DNA of 32,541 nt from assembly GCA_003562365.1 (NCBI GenBank), contig PWVB01000327.1:1-32541 (forward strand). The letters are read 5' to 3'. This DNA comes from Anaerolineae bacterium. GTDB taxonomy: Bacteria > Chloroflexota > Anaerolineae > B4-G1 > SLSP01. Below, in pieces: positions 26,189-32,541 of the stretch. Positions within the stretch are counted from its first letter, which is position 1, and every line of letters starts with the position of its first letter. A program made the position numbers and the translations under genes. The notes beneath the pieces were generated by a model that was given only the letters and a program-made list of their open reading frames with translations, ran no database searches and was not told the origin of the DNA.

Positions 26189-27559
26189 TCAGGTCGCTTC
26201 GGGCTTTGGCTGGACTTCCCCGATGAGCGACCAAGGGCCTGTCCAGTTGATCTCAACCCGTGCCAGCCGCCCGAGCCAGTCTCCGTCTGGATCTCCAGAG
26301 AAGAAGACTAAGCGATCCGTTAGGGTTCGCCCAAACCAGCGACGCTTGCGCGCGTGCCATCCCTCTACCAGCACCTCAACACTCTGTCCCATATAGCGTC
26401 TATTGAGGTCGGAGAGGATCTCTGACTGAAGATTATCCAGGGCTCTGCGCCGTTGTTCCTTCTCTTCGTGAGGCAGCGTGTCCTGGAATTGGCGTGTCGC
26501 CAACGTCAGTGGACGAGCCGAATAGCGAGCAATGTGTGCTCTGTCCAGCCTCAGCTCTTCTAGTAGATCATACGTGTTCTGAAACTGCGCCTCGGTCTCT
26601 CCGGGGAAGCCTACGATGATATCCGTGGCGATGGAAACGCCGGGAATAATCGTCCGGATTCGAGCGATCATCTGCCGATAGTCATTGACGGTGTAGCCAC
26701 GGCGCATACGGGTGAGCACCTCATCGTCTCCGGCCTGTACTGGCACTTCGATGTGCGGGCAGACCTTCGGCAGGTCAGCCACGGCTCGGAGCAGGTCATC
26801 CTTCATCCAGTTGGGGTGGCTGGTCAGAAAGCGCAGCCGTTGGAGGCCCTCGATTTCATGCACGGCGTACAGCAGCGTGACTAGCGGCGTCGTGTCTGCC
26901 TGCGCAAACGCCCCTAGATCGTATCCGTAGCGGTCCACAATCTGGCCCAACAGCGTGATCTCCTGCACGCCTTGGTCGGCCATCTGGCGTGCCTCAGCCA
27001 CCACCGCCGCCATCGGACGGCTGCGTTCCGCACCCCGGCGGTAAGGAATCACACAGTAGGTACACGCGTGCGAGCACCCCAGGACAACTGGCAGATAGGT
27101 ACTGACTACTGTTGCCTTAGAAGACGGGGGCAAAATAGTATCGGTACGGCTCAGCGCTAGGCGGCGCGACTCTGCATCTGCGATCAGCGTCTGTGCCTCC
27201 CCCAAATCGCCGCGCTCAGCTAGGTAGGCCCAGAGCTCGGTAGGGTCAGAGGGGGGCAGGAAGAGATCGACCCATGGAAAGCGCTCTTGCAGCCGTCCTG
27301 TGTCCTTTATGCCCACCATACATCCCATAAGTGCCAGAACTCTGTCAGGGTGACGCTCTTTGAAGTGCTTAAGCTGGTTCAGGCGTCCCACGACTTTGTC
27401 CTCAGGCTGTTGCCGGACAACGCAAGTGTTGAGTACCAAGACGTCGGCTTGGGGCGCACGTTCAACGGGTGTGTATCCCAGGCGTTCTAGTCCGGCCGCT
27501 ACGCGTTGCGAGTCAGCCACGTTCATTTGGCAACCAATCGTCCAGATATGATAGCGCAT
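26189..27559 (-). CDS. miaB: tRNA-2-methylthio-N6-dimethylallyladenosine synthase (MiaB-type radical SAM)
   Basis: 456 aa; TIGCQMNVADSQRVA, radical SAM GCSHACTYCVIPYRRGAERSRP, C-terminal TRAM-like region. Confidence 0.93.
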   Translation of the reverse strand: MRYHIWTIGCQMNVADSQRVAAGLERLGYTPVERAPQADVLVLNTCVVRQQPEDKVVGRLNQLKHFKERHPDRVLALMGCMVGIKDTGRLQERFPWVDLFLPPSDPTELWAYLAERGDLGEAQTLIADAESRRLALSRTDTILPPSSKATVVSTYLPVVLGCSHACTYCVIPYRRGAERSRPMAAVVAEARQMADQGVQEITLLGQIVDRYGYDLGAFAQADTTPLVTLLYAVHEIEGLQRLRFLTSHPNWMKDDLLRAVADLPKVCPHIEVPVQAGDDEVLTRMRRGYTVNDYRQMIARIRTIIPGVSIATDIIVGFPGETEAQFQNTYDLLEELRLDRAHIARYSARPLTLATRQFQDTLPHEEKEQRRRALDNLQSEILSDLNRRYMGQSVEVLVEGWHARKRRWFGRTLTDRLVFFSGDPDGDWLGRLARVEINWTGPWSLIGEVQPKPEAT

Positions 27560-27718
27560 TTCGTTAACAACCTTATAGTTTATCGTGAGCGCATTTTACC
27601 GCACAAGGTCATCGGGTCAAGCAGGGATGGATTCTGAATAGTCGCGTTTTCTTTGTTTCATTGCTGTGGTGACACGCACAACCTAAGGTTCGAGGGGGTA
27701 GATCCCACTCTGCACACC

Positions 27719-28444
27719 TCAGCGGCGCTCCCACTCCCGCGTTGCCTGGCGAATTAGGTCGCGGATCTCAGGTGTCGGGATCTCGTCGATCTCATGATAG
27801 AGGCTACCGTCCACAGCGAATCTGATGCCACCTCCAGGCACGTTAGCGAGGTGCACGCTGTGGCTCTGTAGTGCCGGGTTGCGGGCCTTCATTTCCTCCA
27901 AAATGTCACCGATCTCCTGGGCCAGATCGATCGCCGGTACCGTGCCCGCGGGTGCGGCAACCCGGCGTGATGGGGGTTCCGACCAGGTCACAGCGGCTTC
28001 AGCTGCGGTTGCCGAATCGGGGGGCGCCAGATCCTGCGATGTCCCCCGACGGTCATCCCGCGATTCGACTGGCGCCGCGGTGGCCTCTGTAGATGAACCC
28101 TGCTCGTGGGCTTGCGTCTGTACGTAAGTGCGGGCGAAGCCCGCGAGGGCCCGCAACGCAGCCACCACCTCTGCCCGCACCTCAGCATCAGGCACTGCTG
28201 TGAGTGTCGGATAGCGTCGCCCATCAACGTAGACCTCCCATCGATCCTGACCTCGCCTAAGCGCCAAGAACCAGTCGGCGCGGCTCGCCTGCTCCTGGGT
28301 GCCACTGCGGGGTTGGGCAGCTTTGGGCAAGCGGCGTGGTTGCTTTGGTCTGATCGATCGCCAGATCAGCAACCCAACAATGGCCAGGATTCCTGCGCCG
28401 AGAAGGATAAGCATTGGCAGCAACAGCACAAATAGTGACCTCAT
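27719..28444 (-). CDS. Hypothetical membrane-anchored protein with internal duplication
   Basis: 241 aa; N-terminal TM (LFVLLLPMLILLGAGILAIVGLLIW); two related segments RWEVYVDGRRYPTLTAVPDAEVRAEVVAALR and GIRFAVDGSLYHEIDEIPTPEIRDLIRQATRE. Confidence 0.7.
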   Translation of the reverse strand: MRSLFVLLLPMLILLGAGILAIVGLLIWRSIRPKQPRRLPKAAQPRSGTQEQASRADWFLALRRGQDRWEVYVDGRRYPTLTAVPDAEVRAEVVAALRALAGFARTYVQTQAHEQGSSTEATAAPVESRDDRRGTSQDLAPPDSATAAEAAVTWSEPPSRRVAAPAGTVPAIDLAQEIGDILEEMKARNPALQSHSVHLANVPGGGIRFAVDGSLYHEIDEIPTPEIRDLIRQATREWERR

Positions 28445-28510
28445 CGTGACCTCCGAGTATCTGATGACATAATGGAACCACCAGGCGGCTTCCCCGCACC
28501 GCTCTGGACC

Positions 28511-29242
28511 TTACGCCCCCCAGGCGGGGGGGCGTTTTACGAAGTGCCCTACCAGATGCACCTTACAAAGTGCTGGCAGGATCATCTCTAGCGCCACGGC
28601 CGGCAGCAAAGCCCACGGACCCAGGGCAAGATAGGCGGGGTCGTCGATGAGCGCGATCTCCACAAGCTGTAAACCGGCGCCGATGGCCATATACTCTATC
28701 GAGCGGATCGTATTAGCTCTATAGGTGACTGGAAATGTGTCCGCTGGAGAGCGCTCATACAGCGTTGAGATGAACTGCTGGTGCAGAGGCTGCATCCGGG
28801 CGATGATGGCGTTTAGCCGAGAGAGCGGATGGCGAGCATTGGGCGTCAGGAAGAAGAAGCTTCCTCCGGGGCGCAGTAAGCGTCCAATCTCTCCAAAGGT
28901 TGCGCGCGGATGATCTAGATGCTCCAGCACCCAAGAAGCGACGATCATGTCAAAGGTCTGTGCGGCAAAAGGTAGCGACTCAGACTGTGCACAACCACGC
29001 GCCAAGGTCGCGCTCCGGTGTTGCTGCAGCGACTGAATGTCAGGGTCAACACCCAACCAGGCCCCGGAGTCTGCCAAGCGTTCCACAATTCCCCCGCGTC
29101 CGCACCCCAGGTCCAGGACACAGTTACCCTTCGAAAGCGCGGCAGCGACCCGCTGTTGATAGACGGCAGTTGCCGGAGCCCAGCCGGGCTTCAGTCGCGC
29201 ATAGCGCTGTCGGGTCTTTTCCAGTCGATCCAGCGTGCTCAT
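28511..29242 (-). CDS. Class I SAM-dependent methyltransferase
   Basis: 243 aa; motif I GNCVLDLGCGRGGIVERLAD, FDMIVASWVLEHLDHPRATFGEIGRLLRPGGSFFFLTPN. Confidence 0.92.
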   Translation of the reverse strand: MSTLDRLEKTRQRYARLKPGWAPATAVYQQRVAAALSKGNCVLDLGCGRGGIVERLADSGAWLGVDPDIQSLQQHRSATLARGCAQSESLPFAAQTFDMIVASWVLEHLDHPRATFGEIGRLLRPGGSFFFLTPNARHPLSRLNAIIARMQPLHQQFISTLYERSPADTFPVTYRANTIRSIEYMAIGAGLQLVEIALIDDPAYLALGPWALLPAVALEMILPALCKVHLVGHFVKRPPAWGA

Positions 29243-29422
29243 AACCCGATTCTAGCCCAGCCGCCCGGTTTTTCAACAGGCCGTGTCGATGCTAAGATAG
29301 AAGGGTCGGGTATCTGGAAAAGCTTAAGTGCCTGTGTTATACGCGCCGGTGCGGGCTTCTGCGCCCAGACCCGGGACAATATACCGGCGAAATGACGTAT
29401 CCATCCGCGAAAGGGGGATCCT

Positions 29423-31060
29423 GTGGCCTACGATTGGTATAAGGACGCGGTCTTTTATGAAGTCTCCGTTCGGGCGTTTGCTGATAGCAATCACGATGGC
29501 ATCGGTGATCTGGCAGGGCTAACATCGAGGCTCGACTATCTTAAGGATCTGGGCATTGATGCGATCTGGATGTTGCCGATCTTTCCCTCTCCTCTACGGG
29601 ATGATGGCTACGATGTCGCGGACTACCGCGCCATCCATCCTGACTATGGTACACTGGATGACTTCCATGATCTGGTAACCCAGGCTCACCGACGTGGCCT
29701 GCGCATTGTCGTGGAGCTGGTGCCGAATCATACCTCCGACCAGCATCCGTGGTTCCAGGCTTCGCGAGATCCAGATCATCCCGACCACGCAACCTACAGG
29801 GACTGGTACGTCTGGAGCGATACCGACGAGAAGTATGCGGAGGCGCGGATTGTTTTCCTGGACTATGAAGACTCGAATTGGACCTACGACGAGCGCCGCG
29901 GACAGTATTTCTGGCATCGTTTCTTTCATCATCAGCCAGATCTGAATTTCGACAATCCTGAGGTCCAGCGGGAGATGCTCCGCATCGTCCAGTTCTGGAT
30001 TGATCAGGGCGCGGACGCCTTGCGGATCGATGCACCACCGTATCTCTACCAACGCGAGAGCACGAATTGTGAGAACTTGCCCGAGACGCACGCCTATCTC
30101 AAACGCTTGAGAGGGCTGGTAGATGCATATGCGCCGGGGACGATGTTACTGTCGGAGGCGAATCAGTGGCCTGAGGATGTTCGCGATTACTTTGGCGACG
30201 GTGACGAGATGCATATGAATTTCCATTTTCCGCTGATGCCGCGTATCTTTATGGCCTTAGCCAAGGCTGATCGCTCTCCTATCAGCTGGGTGATGGCCCA
30301 GACACCAGACCTCCCGGATGTCTGCCAATGGGGCACTTTTCTGAGAAACCATGACGAATTGACGCTAGAGATGGTGACACCTGAGGAGCGAGCCTACATG
30401 TGGGACACCTATGCGCCTGAGTCCCGCATGCGTCTGAACCTGGGGATTCGTCGGCGATTGGCTCCTTTACTGGAGAACGATCTGGCGCGGATTCAGTGTG
30501 CCAACTCGATCCTGCTCACCCTCATCGGGTCGCCCTTTCTCTACTATGGTGATGAGATTGGCATGGGCGACGATATCTGGCTGGAAGATCGAAATGGAGT
30601 GCGCACGCCGATGCAGTGGGGGAGCGAGCCGAATGCTGGATTCACTGACGCGGACGTGGAGCCCGAGCGCCTATATCTGCCGGTGATAGACGATGAGCTC
30701 TATGGTTACCAGAAGGTCAACGTTGCGGCCCAGGTCCACGATCCCGATTCGCTGCTGAATTGGATGCGGGAGGCACTGCGGGTGCGGGCTGAATATGTGG
30801 CCTTTGGACGCGGCGATTTGAAGTTGCTAAGGCCGGATAACTGCACGGTGTTATCCTACGTCCGGCATCATCAAGATGGATCGATCTTAGTGCTCAACAA
30901 CCTCTCTTCGGAATCACAGGTCGTGACGCTGGATCTAAGCGCCCATAGACCGCGCAAGCTGCGTGACTGCTTTACCGAAGAACTGCTTGAGGCACCGGCC
31001 TCCGGACGGTGGACGCTATCCCTGCCACGCTATGGCTATCGCTGGCTGACCTTCGTCTAG
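29423..31060 (+). CDS. treS: GH13 maltose alpha-D-glucosyltransferase / trehalose synthase family
   Basis: GTG start; WYKDAVFYEVSVRAFADSNHDGIGDLAGLTSRLDYLKDLGIDAIWMLPIFPSPLRDDGYDVADY; ADALRIDAPPYLY, LLSEANQWPEDV, FLRNHDELTLEMV. Confidence 0.93.
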   Translation: MAYDWYKDAVFYEVSVRAFADSNHDGIGDLAGLTSRLDYLKDLGIDAIWMLPIFPSPLRDDGYDVADYRAIHPDYGTLDDFHDLVTQAHRRGLRIVVELVPNHTSDQHPWFQASRDPDHPDHATYRDWYVWSDTDEKYAEARIVFLDYEDSNWTYDERRGQYFWHRFFHHQPDLNFDNPEVQREMLRIVQFWIDQGADALRIDAPPYLYQRESTNCENLPETHAYLKRLRGLVDAYAPGTMLLSEANQWPEDVRDYFGDGDEMHMNFHFPLMPRIFMALAKADRSPISWVMAQTPDLPDVCQWGTFLRNHDELTLEMVTPEERAYMWDTYAPESRMRLNLGIRRRLAPLLENDLARIQCANSILLTLIGSPFLYYGDEIGMGDDIWLEDRNGVRTPMQWGSEPNAGFTDADVEPERLYLPVIDDELYGYQKVNVAAQVHDPDSLLNWMREALRVRAEYVAFGRGDLKLLRPDNCTVLSYVRHHQDGSILVLNNLSSESQVVTLDLSAHRPRKLRDCFTEELLEAPASGRWTLSLPRYGYRWLTFV

Positions 31061-31109
31061 ACCGCGACTGGAGTCGCATGTTCAGTCTAAGTGGGGAGTA
31101 GATCAGACT

Positions 31110-32063
31110 ATGCAAGGTGTCATCCTAGCTGCAGGCAAAGGGTCCCGCCTGCATCCCATCACCGTGGCGCGCTCCAAGGCGATGCTGCCGATTTTGGGCA
31201 AGCCGATCGTGTCCCGCGTGATGAGGATGCTGGCTGAATGCGGTATCGACGATTTCATCCTCGTGGTCAGTCCCGAGGACTACGACATCACTCGCTACTT
31301 CCGTCGCGAGTCAACTCTGGAAGCGGACGTGCGCTTTGTCTATCAACCTGAGCGCAAAGGGATGGCCGACGCCTTGTGCTGTGCCGCCCCCCTCATCTCG
31401 CAGGACTTCGTGCTTTCTGCCTGTGACAACCTCGTCCCACAGGATGATGTGGCGCGACTGATCGCGACGATGCGCGCTGCGGAGTATCCCAATGGTGTAT
31501 TAACCTTGATGCCGGTGGTGCCTGAGCGAATTGCCAGTGGCGCCATCGTTGAGATGGACGGCGGGATGGTTACCCGAATCGTCGAGAAGCCCGATCCTGA
31601 GGAGGCGCCATCAGATATCGCCAGTCTGCCACTTTACGCTTTCTCTCGGCGGATTCTCGACTATCTTCCAGAGGTAAGACCCTCGCTGCGGGGAGAGTAT
31701 GAATTGCAGGACGCGATACAGATGCTGATCGATCGCGACGGGAAAGTGGGTGGGGTGCTTATTGAGCGTCGCTTGACCTTAACCAACGCTGCCGACCTAT
31801 TGGCGCTTAATCGTGAGTATTTGACGCACGGTGGTGACACCTCGCAGCTGGCGCCCGCAACCGTTGGACCCGGCACGCAGCTCATCACTCCGCTCCACAT
31901 TGATGAAGGGACTATTATCGGTCGGGACTGTGTCATTGGCCCTAATGTCTACATTGAGCGCAACTGCCGCGTGGGCGACGGGGCGACGTTGCGCGACGCG
32001 ATCCTTTTGCGGGGATCAAAGGTTGCCGATTATGCAAAGGTCACCCACGAGGTTATTGTGTAG
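31110..32063 (+). CDS. Sugar-1-phosphate nucleotidyltransferase with C-terminal left-handed beta-helix-like region
   Basis: QGVILAAGKGSRLHPITVARSKAMLPILGKPIVSRVM signature; hexapeptide-like C terminus GTIIGRDCVIGPNVYIERNCRVGDGATLRDAILL. Confidence 0.92.
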   Translation: MQGVILAAGKGSRLHPITVARSKAMLPILGKPIVSRVMRMLAECGIDDFILVVSPEDYDITRYFRRESTLEADVRFVYQPERKGMADALCCAAPLISQDFVLSACDNLVPQDDVARLIATMRAAEYPNGVLTLMPVVPERIASGAIVEMDGGMVTRIVEKPDPEEAPSDIASLPLYAFSRRILDYLPEVRPSLRGEYELQDAIQMLIDRDGKVGGVLIERRLTLTNAADLLALNREYLTHGGDTSQLAPATVGPGTQLITPLHIDEGTIIGRDCVIGPNVYIERNCRVGDGATLRDAILLRGSKVADYAKVTHEVIV

Positions 32064-32102
32064 GAGCAACGCTTAGGCTGCTGCGACTGCAGAAATACAC
32101 AA

Positions 32103-32130
32103 ACAGGCCGCAGAAACTCCTGCGACCTGT
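32103..32130 (-). terminator. Rho-independent terminator downstream of tRNA-fMet
   Basis: Minus strand ACAGGTCGCAG-GAGTTT-CTGCGGCCTGT followed by TTGTGTATTT; 11-bp stem with one G-U/mismatch position. Confidence 0.7.
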
Positions 32131-32135
32131 CTCAA

Positions 32136-32207
32136 TAGCGGGGGGTGGATTCGAACCACCGACCTTCGGGTTATGAGCCCGACGAGCTGCCGCTGCTCCA
32201 CCCCGCA
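32136..32207 (-). tRNA. tRNA-fMet(CAT), initiator
   Basis: TGCGGGGTGGAGCAGCGGCAGCTCGTCGGGCTCATAACCCGAAGGTCGGTGGTTCGAATCCACCCCCCGCTA; CAU anticodon, unpaired 1:72 (U:U), A11:U24, and three G:C pairs at the anticodon-stem base (GGG/CCC). CCA not encoded. Confidence 0.93.
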
Positions 32208-32283
32208 TCGTAGCACAGGACAACTATACCAGGCTCCGGCTAGAAGTCAAGGCCGGTTGGAGACTGGGTGCACTAACGAGTTG

Positions 32284-32541
32284 TCATGCAGCCTGACCAT
32301 AGGAACGGCGTAGCGGAGCGCGCTGCGCACAGAAAGCGTCCCATTCCTGGCCGAGATACATCGCTCGGGCTTTGATGACTTGCCGTGCGCCCTGGGCAGT
32401 CCACGTCATGCCGGCCTGTTTGAGCCGGGCGCCGATGACCCGTTTGCAGCCACTCTCAATGGTGCCACTCCCGATATGGTATCCTTGCGCTTGGAATTCC
32501 GGATAGCGCAGTCTGTGCCGATGCGTCGTGAAATAGGCCCC
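32284..32541 (-). mobile_element. ISKra4-like transposase, C-terminal end (truncated by window edge)
   Basis: Reverse strand translates ...GAYFTTHRHRLRYPEFQAQGYHIGSGTIESGCKRVIGARLKQAGMTWTAQGARQVIKARAMYLGQEWDAFCAQRAPLRRSYGQAA*; YPEFQAQGYHIGSGTIESGCK...ARLKQAGMTW is typical of ISKra4-family C termini. Confidence 0.8.

Noticed and set aside
29541-30091. Two overlapping 165-aa minus ORFs within treS
   Set aside because: Antisense to a well-supported GH13 coding region; no domain similarity recognised.

Overview
GC-rich bacterial chromosomal window, probably Chloroflexota (Anaerolineae-like) judging by the DUF2298 protein and the MutL-like and zinc-ribbon families; taxonomy is inference. Main parts: (1) a compact minus-strand operon (about 1-7693) with a MutL/GlmL-like ASKHA-fold ATPase, a partial protein that looks lipoyl/barrel-sandwich-like (runs off the left edge), a 911-aa zinc-ribbon membrane protein with eleven P-x-W-L motifs, and several small membrane proteins; (2) a GT4 glycosyltransferase and TPR gene; (3) a broken cytidylate-kinase-like gene with a stop in its P-loop and a frameshift at a G6 run; (4) a Wzz-like gene and a BY-kinase-like ATPase that has lost key Walker A/B residues; (5) envelope and housekeeping genes: GT39-like, NahK-like kinase, GlnRS, DUF2298, an orphan histidine kinase with a degenerate ATP lid, Tex, ABC-2 permease, FAD oxidoreductase, MiaB, methyltransferase, TreS, sugar-nucleotidyltransferase; (6) an initiator tRNA-fMet with terminator, next to an ISKra4-like transposase fragment at the right edge. 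No CRISPR array, rRNA or prophage seen. Best candidates for an undescribed system are the 1-7693 operon and the several proteins with degenerate nucleotide-binding sites.
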